Assembly (NCBI GenBank): GCA_041494445.1
Contig: JBGQAU010000098.1
Span: 1 to 9,151, forward strand
Direction of reading: 5' to 3'
Origin: JAIQFR01 sp041494445
Lineage (GTDB): Bacteria > Acidobacteriota > Polarisedimenticolia > Polarisedimenticolales > JAIQFR01
Length of the DNA stretch: 9,151 bases
Shown here: positions 1 through 5,248 of the stretch, one piece after another
Numbering within the stretch: the first letter of the stretch is position 1
Layout of the letters: each line of letters opens with the position of its first letter
Notes under the pieces: generated by a model
Database searches by the model: none
Told to the model about the DNA's origin: nothing
The model's input: only the letters and a program-made list of their open reading frames with translations
Position numbers and translations under genes: made by a program

Positions 1-498
1 CACCCCCGCCGCCGCGCGCGGCTTCGCGCGCGGCTCGTCGTAGAGGTCGAACCCTCGGGCGAGCCCTTGCGTGGCGGAGAGGACCTCGGAGCCGACCACG
101 GCCGCCGTCCGGTAGCCTCGAGCCTTGAGGTGCCCCGCCAGCGTCGTCTCGCGCTCGGGCAGGCTGAAGTCCGCGTTGTCCCGCACGCCGTGGCTCGGCG
201 GGTAGAGCGACGTGAGGATCGAGGCGTGCGACGGCAGCGTCAGCGGGACCGCGGCGATCGCCCGCTCCGCCAGCGCACCCTCCGACGCGAGCCGGTCGAG
301 ACGAGGGGTCGCCGCATCCCGGTCGCCGTAACATCCCAGGTGGTCCGCGCGGGTCGTGTCCAGGGTGATCAGCAGAAGGCTGGGACCCGGGTCCGGCGCC
401 GCGGAGGGGCCCGTGGCGACCGGGAAGCAGAGGCTCGCCACGGCCATCGCCAGGACCAGGAGCCCGCGCTCGCTTCGCTCGACCACGCCCCTCCTCAT
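1..498 (-). CDS. Sulfatase / alkaline phosphatase superfamily protein, exported, N-terminal part (C-terminus beyond left edge)
   Basis: The reading frame is open on the minus strand from ATG at 498 to the window edge, giving 166 codons without a stop. After a short Arg-rich start there is a hydrophobic stretch (about residues 12-30, LLVLAMAVASLCF), which looks like a signal peptide or lipoprotein-like export signal. The metal-binding strand follows (about 41-58, LLLITLDTTRADHLGCYG), then ATPRLDRLASEG and the nucleophile segment VPLTLPSHASILTSLYPPSHGVRDN (in two parts, about 84-108). These are hallmarks of sulfatase-fold hydrolases. At the position of the sulfatase C/S-x-P-x-R formylglycine signature the protein reads T-L-P-S-H (Thr87 to His91), so a normal formylglycine sulfatase is unlikely. 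A Thr-nucleophile phosphodiesterase or phosphotransferase, or an uncharacterised subfamily, fits better. Many relatives carry C-terminal TPRs, but that part is not in view. An internal ATG at codon 18 is a less likely start because it would cut into the signal sequence. The gene is transcribed away from the rest of the window. Confidence 0.85.
   Translation of the reverse strand, partial: MRRGVVERSERGLLVLAMAVASLCFPVATGPSAAPDPGPSLLLITLDTTRADHLGCYGDRDAATPRLDRLASEGALAERAIAAVPLTLPSHASILTSLYPPSHGVRDNADFSLPERETTLAGHLKARGYRTAAVVGSEVLSATQGLARGFDLYDEPRAKPRAAAGV
11..34. repeat. Perfect 10-bp inverted repeat with 4-base loop
   Basis: GCCGCGCGCG at 11-20 is the exact reverse complement of CGCGCGCGGC at 25-34, separated by GCTT. 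It lies inside the sulfatase-like coding sequence, where it encodes a Pro-Arg-Ala-Lys-Pro-Arg stretch. It would fold as a very stable all-G/C hairpin. No T-tract follows on either strand, so it is not an ordinary terminator. It may only reflect Arg/Ala/Pro codon composition. Confidence 0.5.
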
Positions 499-506
499 CG
501 GGGGTC

Positions 507-512
507 AGAATA
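507..512 (-). promoter_or_regulatory. Possible -10 element for the minus-strand sulfatase-like gene
   Basis: Read on the minus strand, TATTCT lies eight bases before the ATG at 498. Transcription would begin within one or two bases of the start codon, giving a nearly leaderless mRNA. This agrees with the lack of any Shine-Dalgarno sequence there. No convincing -35 hexamer is seen (TGGTCG lies at about the right distance), so this is a weak call. Confidence 0.3.
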
Positions 513-557
513 GGGCGAAACGGTGCCCGCGACCAGCCGCGACGAGCCTGTCGGGCC

Positions 558-563
558 TATATT
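558..563 (+). promoter_or_regulatory. Possible -10 element for the repeat-protein gene
   Basis: TATATT stands out as an AT-rich hexamer in very GC-rich DNA, seven bases before the GTG at 571. A start of transcription at about 570 would give a leaderless mRNA beginning with GTG. No clear -35 hexamer is present. The element is one reason to prefer GTG 571 over the in-frame GTG 523 as the gene start. Confidence 0.35.
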
Positions 564-570
564 GTCTCGC

Positions 571-1362
571 GTGACGAACCGGCCCGCCTCGAAAGAGACG
601 CACCCGGCCTCGAGCAGGGCGCGGGGGCGGACCGCCTCGGCCGCCGAGCTGAGAAAATGCCTCGCGTCGGCGCCGGCCCCCTATCTGGCGGGCGCCTTGG
701 AGAATGCGGAACTCGGCCCCGACGAAGTGCTCCTGCTGCTCCGGAACCGCGCCGCTCCCGCCGCCCTGCTCGCGCGAATCGGCGGCAACGGCGAATGGAC
801 CCGGCTCCACGAGGTCAAGTGCGGGCTCGTCCGGCACTTCAACACCCCCCCGGCGATCGCGCGCGGCCTGGCACGCCACTTGTACAGCAGGGACCTCGCC
901 GAGATCGCAGAGGACGTGCGCGTCCGCCCCGCGGTGCGCCGCCAGGCGGAGGAGAGCCTGAAGGCGGACGTCGAGGAGATGGCCCTCGGGGAGAAGGTCT
1001 CTCTGGCCCGGCGCTGCAGCGGGGCCCTGATCGGAGCCCTTCGCGACTCGACGGAGGCAGCCGTGCTCCGGGCGCTCCTCGGCAACGGCCGCTTCGTGGA
1101 GGCCGACGCGGTCCGCATCGCGTCGGGAGCCAAGACGCCCGGCGACGTGCTCCGGACGCTCGCCGAAGATCCCTCTTGGGGGGTCCGGCGCGCCGTCAGG
1201 CTGGCGCTGCTCCGCAACCCCAGGACCCCCGTTCCCAGCGCGCTGCGCCTGATCCGCGGGATGTCCCGGCGGGATCTGGTCCGGCTGGCGGAGGACCGCG
1301 AAGCGCCTCGGATCGTGAGAGTCGGCGCCGAGCGCCGTCTCGCGGACGGCCCCGGCGGTTGA
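571..1362 (+). CDS. Helical-repeat (HEAT/LRV-like) protein with two tandem ~90-residue modules
   Basis: The 263-residue soluble, Arg/Ala/Leu-rich and predicted alpha-helical protein has no signal peptide or membrane segment. It contains two tandem copies of one module. Copy A covers about residues 42-130 (LRNRAAPAALL, EWTRLHEVK, LVRHFNTPP, LYSRDLAEIAED, RRQAEESL). Copy B covers about 168-257 (LLGNGRF, DVLRTLAED, LLRNPRTPV, MSRRDLVRLAEDR, VRVGAERRL). A third copy ends the protein encoded at 2285-3391, so the two genes are paralogous in part and flank the RodZ-like gene. The function is unknown. Repeats of this kind are usually protein-binding scaffolds, so a structural or signalling role near RodZ is only inferred. 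GTG 571 is chosen because 523-570 contains the promoter-like TATATT and codons atypical for this genome (ATA TTG TCT). GTG 523 is an in-frame alternative adding 16 residues. The TGA stop sits inside the -35 box of the next promoter. Confidence 0.75.
   Translation: MTNRPASKETHPASSRARGRTASAAELRKCLASAPAPYLAGALENAELGPDEVLLLLRNRAAPAALLARIGGNGEWTRLHEVKCGLVRHFNTPPAIARGLARHLYSRDLAEIAEDVRVRPAVRRQAEESLKADVEEMALGEKVSLARRCSGALIGALRDSTEAAVLRALLGNGRFVEADAVRIASGAKTPGDVLRTLAEDPSWGVRRAVRLALLRNPRTPVPSALRLIRGMSRRDLVRLAEDREAPRIVRVGAERRLADGPGG
694..960 (+). repeat. Protein module copy A (coding repeat)
   Basis: This is the first of three diverged copies of a module of about 90 residues. It is recognised by the order R-N-R-x-A-P, E-W, L-V-R-H-x-x-T-P-P, R-D-L-x-x-I-A, V-R-R-x-A-E. 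The limits are approximate and were set by eye from the translated sequence. Confidence 0.55.
1072..1341 (+). repeat. Protein module copy B (coding repeat)
   Basis: This is the second copy in the same protein. It shares N-P-R-T-P, R-D-L, L-A-E-D and the final V-x-x-x-A-E-R-R-L with the copy in the 2285-3391 gene, and is closer to that copy than copy A is. The limits are approximate. Confidence 0.55.
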
Positions 1363-1388
1363 CAGCGGCTTCCGCGGCTTCCTACAAT
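1359..1388 (+). promoter_or_regulatory. Strong sigma-70 type promoter of the rodZ-like operon
   Basis: The perfect -35 TTGACA (1359-1364) and the near-perfect -10 TACAAT (1383-1388) are 18 bases apart. The predicted transcription start is at about 1395, leaving a leader of about 45 bases before ATG 1440. The TGA stop of the upstream repeat-protein gene (1360-1362) lies inside the -35 box, so the upstream gene ends exactly where the operon promoter begins. This is the best promoter in the window. Confidence 0.8.
1365..1382 (+). repeat. Tandem 9-bp duplication filling the promoter spacer
   Basis: GCGGCTTCC occurs twice head to tail (1365-1373 and 1374-1382), filling exactly the space between the -35 and -10 boxes. 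The unit is close to one helical turn, so it could be a tandem operator. It could also be a recent slippage duplication that created the working 18-base spacer. Confidence 0.75.
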
Positions 1389-1439
1389 CCCTCTTCGGTC
1401 GAGTCGATCCGACAGGTCCGACCCTCCCGGAGTCCTCCT

Positions 1440-2288
1440 ATGTCCTTGTCGTCCTTCGGAGAGAACCTGAAGCGCGAGCGCGAATTGCGCCAGATCTCGC
1501 TACGTGAGATCGCCGAAGCGACCAAGATCAACCTGCGCTACCTCGACGCGCTGGAGAAGAACGAGTTCCGGCACCTCCCAGGCGGTGTGTTCAACAAGGG
1601 GTTCATCCGGGCCTTCGCCCAGTACATCGGCATCGACGCCGAAGCCATGGTCGAGGCTTACCTCGAGGAACTCCTGCGCCAGGAGGCGCGCGCGCAGGAA
1701 AAGGAGAAGGAGCGTGGCCGGCGGACGGCCGGTGAGCCTCGCCGCGCCACGATTCCGAACGAGGCGCCCCGCTCGCGGCGGGTCCTTTGGGTCACGGTCG
1801 CGGTGATCCTCCTCCTCGCGATCGCGGGGGCCGTGGGAGTGTCGGCGCTCCTCCACCGCCGAGCGCGGGGGCGCCCCGCCTCGCCGGCGGGCGCCGGCGT
1901 TTCCGCCCCCGAGGCGGGTAGCCCCCGGGAGAGCCCTCCCGCCGCGCCGCTTTCCGAGGGCGCGATCCGAGGATCCTCCGGCGAGACAGGAGCCGACGGC
2001 ACGTCCAAGCTCGAGGGCATCGCGGCGAGAATCGTCATCGATCGCCCGGTCCGAGGTTCGATCACCTGTGACGGCCGGCTCGTCCATTCCCTCGAGTCGC
2101 TCCCGCAAGGCGCCCTCCTGGACGTGAATTGCCGCGAGTTGCTCGTCCTCGACGCCGACGACGCGGGCGCGCTGCGCGTCGGGGTCAACGGCGCCGCGCC
2201 GGTTCGTCTCGGGGAGGACGGTACGCCCCTCTCGGGCCGCCGTATCGCCGCCGGGGGGGAACGGGAGCCGTCCGGAGGGACGCCTTGA
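1440..2288 (+). CDS. rodZ: RodZ-like membrane protein (HTH_25 domain, one membrane segment, DUF4115-like periplasmic end)
   Basis: The 282-residue protein has the RodZ layout. An N-terminal Xre-type helix-turn-helix domain (about 5-65) carries the family features GENLKRERELRQISLREIA, TKINLRYLDALE and LPGGVFNKGFIRAFA. A charged linker (about 78-113) follows, then one membrane helix (about 115-138, VLWVTVAVILLLAIAGAVGV). A Pro/Ala/Ser-rich periplasmic linker (about 140-190) leads to a beta-rich end (about 195-272, with V-x-V-N-G and R-L-G-E-D-G) like DUF4115. In the known family the cytoplasmic HTH binds the actin-like MreB rather than DNA, and the protein links cytoskeleton to wall synthesis. 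Cys210 and Cys231 in the periplasmic domain could form a disulfide. GGAG at 1429-1432 lies seven bases before ATG. It is the first gene of the operon, and its stop overlaps the start of the next gene. No mreB lies in the window. A membrane-anchored regulator is the alternative. Confidence 0.85.
   Translation: MSLSSFGENLKRERELRQISLREIAEATKINLRYLDALEKNEFRHLPGGVFNKGFIRAFAQYIGIDAEAMVEAYLEELLRQEARAQEKEKERGRRTAGEPRRATIPNEAPRSRRVLWVTVAVILLLAIAGAVGVSALLHRRARGRPASPAGAGVSAPEAGSPRESPPAAPLSEGAIRGSSGETGADGTSKLEGIAARIVIDRPVRGSITCDGRLVHSLESLPQGALLDVNCRELLVLDADDAGALRVGVNGAAPVRLGEDGTPLSGRRIAAGGEREPSGGTP
2274..2279 (+). promoter_or_regulatory. Shine-Dalgarno GGAGGG deciding a TTG start at 2285
   Basis: GGAGGG ends five bases before TTG 2285. 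The TTG shares bases 2285-2288 (TTGA) with the stop codon of the RodZ-like gene. The strong site and ideal spacing support a TTG start and translational coupling, even though the same frame stays open upstream to about 2129. Confidence 0.7.
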
Positions 2289-3391
2289 GCGCTCCTGCTC
2301 CCACCGACGCCCTGGTGCGGAAGGTCCTCGACGGATCGGCCCCGCTGACGCTGCGCGCCGCGGCTGCGCGCGGCGCCTTGCCGGTCGCCAGGGCGGTCCT
2401 CGCGAGGCTCTTCCTCCATCTTCGCAAAGACCCCGACGAAAGCGTGCGCAGAGAGGCGGAAAAGAACCTCGCGAGCCTGCCCGCCGGAGCGATCCGCGAG
2501 ATCCTCTCCGACCCCGCGTGCGACGGCGAGGTGCTCCGTCATTTCGCCCCGACCGCGGCGAGGAACGAAGCGCTGGCGGAGATCGTCGCGTTCCACCCGG
2601 CGGTCCCCGACGACGCGCTCGCCGTGCTCGCGGCGGAAGGAAACTCCTCGGTAATCGATCTCGTCCTCACGAACCAGACGCGCCTGCTCGGGAGTCCGGG
2701 GCTCCTCGACCGGCTGACCGTGAACCCGGCGCTCAGGCCGGACCAGCGAGGCAGGATCCTCGACCTCCTCGCGCATTTCTTCAAGGACCAGGAGACGGCC
2801 GACGCGGACGCCGCTTCCACGGCCGGCCCGACGGTCATCGACGAGGTGGACGCGGCGCAGGTCGCACGCCTCCTCCAGGTGGACGTCGGCGAGCTTTTCG
2901 CCGCGAGCGAGATCCTGGACGGCGAGGAGTTCGAGAAGGCCGCGGACCCCGTGGTCCGAAGCGTGTACTACAAGATCCTGACGCTGATGACCGGGCAGAA
3001 GGCGATGCTGGCCATGAAGGGCGGCCGCGAGGAGAGGTCGATCCTGATCCGCGACACGAACAAGGTCGTGGCGCTCTCGGTCCTCAAGAACCCGAGGCTG
3101 ACCGAGCAGGAGGTCGAGAGGATCGCCGCGATGCGGAACGTCTCGGACGAGGTGCTCCGGGCGGTCGGCTCCGGCCGCGAGTGGTCGAAGAACTACACGG
3201 TCGTGTCGACCCTGGTCAGGAATCCCCGCACGCCCCCCGGGATCTCGACGAATTTCGTCCCCCGTCTCACGAATCGCGACCTGAAGGGGCTGCTGGCGGA
3301 CAAGAACGTGCCGGAGATCATCCGGAGGAACGCGAAGCGGACCTTCGAGCTCAGAAACCAGCAGAAGGACCAGAACAAGTTCAGGAAGTGA
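2285..3391 (+). CDS. Helical-repeat (HEAT/LRV-like) protein sharing a module with the 571-1362 gene
   Basis: The 368-residue soluble protein has no signal peptide or membrane helix. The N-terminal part (about 5-165) is a run of HEAT-like helical pairs, for example DPDESVRREAEKNLASLP and VAFHPAVPDDALAVLAAEGN. An acidic linker (about 168-190) follows. Then comes a conserved-looking central part (about 190-262, VDAAQVARLLQVDVGELFAA and GQKAMLAMKGGREERSILIR), and the shared module (about 266-356) with LKNPRLTEQEVERIA, MRNVSDEVLR, REWSKNYTV, LVRNPRTPP, TNRDLKGLL and NVPEIIRRNAKR. The tail is Lys/Gln-rich. The order matches copies A and B of the upstream repeat protein. The function is unknown. An intracellular scaffold working with RodZ, the TPR protein and the phosphatase is inferred from position. 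The start is TTG in a TTGA overlap with the rodZ stop. A 21-base gap containing a Shine-Dalgarno sequence separates it from the TPR gene. Confidence 0.8.
   Translation: MSAPAPTDALVRKVLDGSAPLTLRAAAARGALPVARAVLARLFLHLRKDPDESVRREAEKNLASLPAGAIREILSDPACDGEVLRHFAPTAARNEALAEIVAFHPAVPDDALAVLAAEGNSSVIDLVLTNQTRLLGSPGLLDRLTVNPALRPDQRGRILDLLAHFFKDQETADADAASTAGPTVIDEVDAAQVARLLQVDVGELFAASEILDGEEFEKAADPVVRSVYYKILTLMTGQKAMLAMKGGREERSILIRDTNKVVALSVLKNPRLTEQEVERIAAMRNVSDEVLRAVGSGREWSKNYTVVSTLVRNPRTPPGISTNFVPRLTNRDLKGLLADKNVPEIIRRNAKRTFELRNQQKDQNKFRK
3080..3352 (+). repeat. Protein module copy C (coding repeat)
   Basis: This is the third copy of the module of about 90 residues, here at the C-terminal end of the 2285-3391 protein. 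It matches copy B through N-P-R-T-P, R-D-L and A-K-R/A-E-R, and copy A through E-W and L-V-R-x-x-x-T-P-P. The limits are approximate. Confidence 0.55.
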
Positions 3392-3412
3392 ACGGGTCCC
3401 GGGAGACCGAAG

Positions 3413-4384
3413 ATGCGCCTGCTCAAGGAAATCCTGAACCTCATGGGGGGCTACCACGTGAAGTCCGGGATCTACCATTACTACCGCAACGAGTACAAGC
3501 AGGCGGTGGACTTCTTTCGGAAGGCCCTGAGGGACGAGCCGGCCCTCGCCGATAGCGACCGCCGGCTCGCGCGCTACTACCTGACCGAGACCTTCGTCAG
3601 CTCCGCGGAGCGCTTCGATGGAAAGGACGACCTCGAGGCCGCGGAGCGCGACTTCGCTCGCGCGGTCGAGGTGAGCCCCGACTATCCGGACATCCGTTAC
3701 CGGCACGGGCGGGCGCTTCAGAAACTGGGCCGCCACGACGAGGCGATCCGGGAGTACGAAGCCGCGCTCGCCAGCCAGCCCGGGTACCTCGACGCCGAGG
3801 TCGCGCTTGCGTTCTGCCTGCTCGGCGAGGGACGCGAGGACGAGGCGCTCGAGCGCTTCGGGGAAGCTCTCGAGCTGAAGCTGCGGCAGGTGCGCGACCC
3901 GTACGAGAAGGGCCTCTTGCGCCTAAGGGAGGGAATGATCGAGGAATCGCGCGAGTTCCTGAGCGAGGCGTTCTTCTCGGCGCCGGACCGGTTCGCCGAG
4001 CACTACCGCAATGCGACTCAGTTTCTGAAGGCGGAGGAGTGGGAGAACGCACTGGAGGAGCTGGACCAGTCGATGGCGCTCAACCCGAAGTTCGCCGACC
4101 TTCACAACCACCGCGGGATCTGCCTCTGCCAGCTCGACCGCGTCGAGGATGGGATCGGCGCGTTCCGCCGGTCCGCGGCGCTGAACCCGGATTACGTCGA
4201 GGCCCGCCTGAACCTGGCGTTCGCGCAGCTCAAGGCCGGGCAGTTCAAGGAGGCCGAGTCCCAGCTCGAGGCCGTCCTGGCGCTCGATCCCACCCAGACC
4301 GCAGCCTCCCTCAAGATCGAGGAGTTGCGCACCGGGCGCGCCTCGGAATCGCGGCGCACCCCGCCGCGCGGAGGGACGAGATGA
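3413..4384 (+). CDS. TPR-repeat protein
   Basis: The 323-residue soluble protein consists almost wholly of tetratricopeptide repeats. Recognisable units are at about 15-44 (YHYYRNEYKQAVDFFRKAL), 75-91, 93-126 (RHGRALQKLGRHDEAIREYE), 127-156, 196-225 (EEWENALEELDQSMALNP), 229-260 (HNHRGICLCQLDRVEDGIGA) and 263-293 (LNLAFAQLKAGQFKEAESQL). No signal peptide is present, so it should act in the cytoplasm. TPRs bind partner proteins, so it is probably a scaffold or adaptor in the same complex as its operon neighbours, with no enzymatic motif. GGGAG at 3401-3405 lies seven bases before ATG 3413. Its stop overlaps the start of the phosphatase gene by four bases (ATGA, 4381-4384). The basic tail (GRASESRRTPPRGGTR) is probably disordered. 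Confidence 0.88.
   Translation: MRLLKEILNLMGGYHVKSGIYHYYRNEYKQAVDFFRKALRDEPALADSDRRLARYYLTETFVSSAERFDGKDDLEAAERDFARAVEVSPDYPDIRYRHGRALQKLGRHDEAIREYEAALASQPGYLDAEVALAFCLLGEGREDEALERFGEALELKLRQVRDPYEKGLLRLREGMIEESREFLSEAFFSAPDRFAEHYRNATQFLKAEEWENALEELDQSMALNPKFADLHNHRGICLCQLDRVEDGIGAFRRSAALNPDYVEARLNLAFAQLKAGQFKEAESQLEAVLALDPTQTAASLKIEELRTGRASESRRTPPRGGTR
4370..4375 (+). promoter_or_regulatory. Shine-Dalgarno GGAGGG for the phosphatase gene
   Basis: GGAGGG lies five bases before ATG 4381, inside the end of the TPR gene. Together with the ATGA overlap it indicates that the TPR protein and the phosphatase are translated in a coupled fashion. Confidence 0.65.
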
Positions 4385-5121
4385 AGCCGGCCGCGCACGG
4401 TCTCACCGACGTCGGGCGCCGGAGGGAGAAGAACGAGGACGCGTTCCTCGTCGATCCGGCGATGGGCCTGTACGCCGTGGCCGACGGGATGGGCGGGCAC
4501 GCGGCGGGCGAGATCGCTTCGAGGCTCGCGATCGCGGCCCTCGAGGACTCGATTCGAAAGGGCGGGTGGGACCCGGACGCGGCGGACGCGGACGATGCCT
4601 CGCGGCACCTCGAGGACGCCGTCCTCGAGGCGAACCGAAGGATCTGCGACTCGATCCAGTTCCACGACGAGCACCGGGGGATGGGAACCACGCTGGTGGC
4701 GCTCCTCGCGGCCGGGGGGAGGGCGATTCTGGCGCACGTGGGCGACTCCCGCGCCTACCTGATCCGTCGGGGGAGCCTCGTGCGCCTCACGAGCGACCAT
4801 TCCTGGGTCAACGAGCAGGTCAAGTTGGGGTTCCTGTCCGACGAGGATGCTCAGCGGCATCCCATGAGGAACATCGTGACCCGGGCGCTCGGCAGCCGCC
4901 CCGACGTCGCGATGGATCGGACCGTGGAGGACATGCTCCCCGGCGACATCTTCGTGCTCTGCTCGGATGGGCTCAACACGATGCTGAGCGACGGAGAAAT
5001 CCGCGCCCTCGTCGAGCGGCACCGCGGCGAGCCGGAATCCGCGTGTCGCGCCCTGGTCGGCGCCGCCAACGCCCACGGGGGCGAGGACAACGTGACGGTG
5101 GTCGTCGTCGAGGCGCGCTGA
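4381..5121 (+). CDS. PP2C-type Ser/Thr protein phosphatase (Stp/PrpC-like)
   Basis: The 246-residue protein is a single PP2C domain, the usual length for bacterial Stp/PrpC enzymes, which remove phosphate from Ser/Thr residues using two metal ions. The family motifs appear in order: TDVGRRREKNEDAF (about 9-22, with the NED Asp20), VADGMGGHAAGE (33-44, metal ligand Asp35), GMGTTLVALL (100-109), AHVGDSRAYLIR (118-129), LTSDHSWV (136-143), HPMRNIVTRALG (160-171), LCSDGLNTMLSD (193-204, Asp195) and GGEDNVTVVVVE (233-244, Asp236). All expected metal-binding Asp residues are present, so it should be active. It has no membrane segment and acts in the cytoplasm. It is the last gene of the RodZ-like, repeat, TPR operon. 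The partner Ser/Thr kinase is not in the window. Likely targets are the operon products or cell-wall proteins, by inference. Confidence 0.95.
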   Translation: MKPAAHGLTDVGRRREKNEDAFLVDPAMGLYAVADGMGGHAAGEIASRLAIAALEDSIRKGGWDPDAADADDASRHLEDAVLEANRRICDSIQFHDEHRGMGTTLVALLAAGGRAILAHVGDSRAYLIRRGSLVRLTSDHSWVNEQVKLGFLSDEDAQRHPMRNIVTRALGSRPDVAMDRTVEDMLPGDIFVLCSDGLNTMLSDGEIRALVERHRGEPESACRALVGAANAHGGEDNVTVVVVEAR

Positions 5122-5146
5122 GGTTGCGACCCGGCTTGTAACTAGA

Positions 5147-5178
5147 ACCGTTCCAACGGGTTCGTTTGACGGAACGGT
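5147..5178. repeat. 8-bp inverted repeat overlapping the -35 box, possible operator
   Basis: ACCGTTCC (5147-5154) is the exact reverse complement of GGAACGGT (5171-5178), with a 16-base gap. A related half-site, AACGGGTTC, lies between them. The right arm overlaps the last base of the -35 box and the start of the promoter spacer. Arm centres are 24 bases apart, a little over two helical turns. A repressor site for the downstream secreted-protein gene is the most attractive reading. A weak terminator hairpin for the phosphatase operon is the alternative, but no T-tract follows. Confidence 0.5.
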
Positions 5179-5194
5179 CGATCCCGCCTATCAT
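5166..5194 (+). promoter_or_regulatory. Sigma-70 type promoter of the secreted protease-like gene
   Basis: The -35 TTGACG (5166-5171) and -10 TATCAT (5189-5194) are separated by the ideal 17 bases. The predicted transcription start is near 5201, leaving a leader of about 48 bases before GTG 5249. The gene is therefore likely expressed separately from the phosphatase operon. Confidence 0.72.
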
Positions 5195-5248
5195 TGGGGT
5201 GTCTCCGGCGCGAGAAGCCATCATGCGCGCCGCGAGCCGGGAGGCAGG

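Noticed and set aside
657..1439. Upstream extension of the rodZ-like frame to 657
   Set aside because: The frame is open but reads out of frame with the repeat-protein gene and through the operon promoter. The HTH domain starts right after ATG 1440, which has a Shine-Dalgarno sequence.
1452..1634. The HTH domain as a DNA-binding transcription repressor
   Set aside because: The full layout (HTH, charged linker, one membrane helix, periplasmic beta domain) is that of RodZ, whose HTH binds MreB.
2129..2284. Start of the second repeat protein at GTG 2129
   Set aside because: This would add about 52 Arg/Gly-rich residues overlapping the rodZ-like gene. TTG 2285 has an ideal GGAGGG and a TTGA overlap.
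2353..2376. GC-rich near-palindrome in the second repeat gene
   Set aside because: The arms are imperfect and explained by Arg/Ala codons; there is no T-tract.
1658..3736. Very long minus-strand open frame opposite the rodZ-like, repeat and TPR genes
   Set aside because: It is antisense to three genes with clear domains, is Arg/Asp/His/Pro-rich without recognisable motifs, and arises from GC-rich codon bias.
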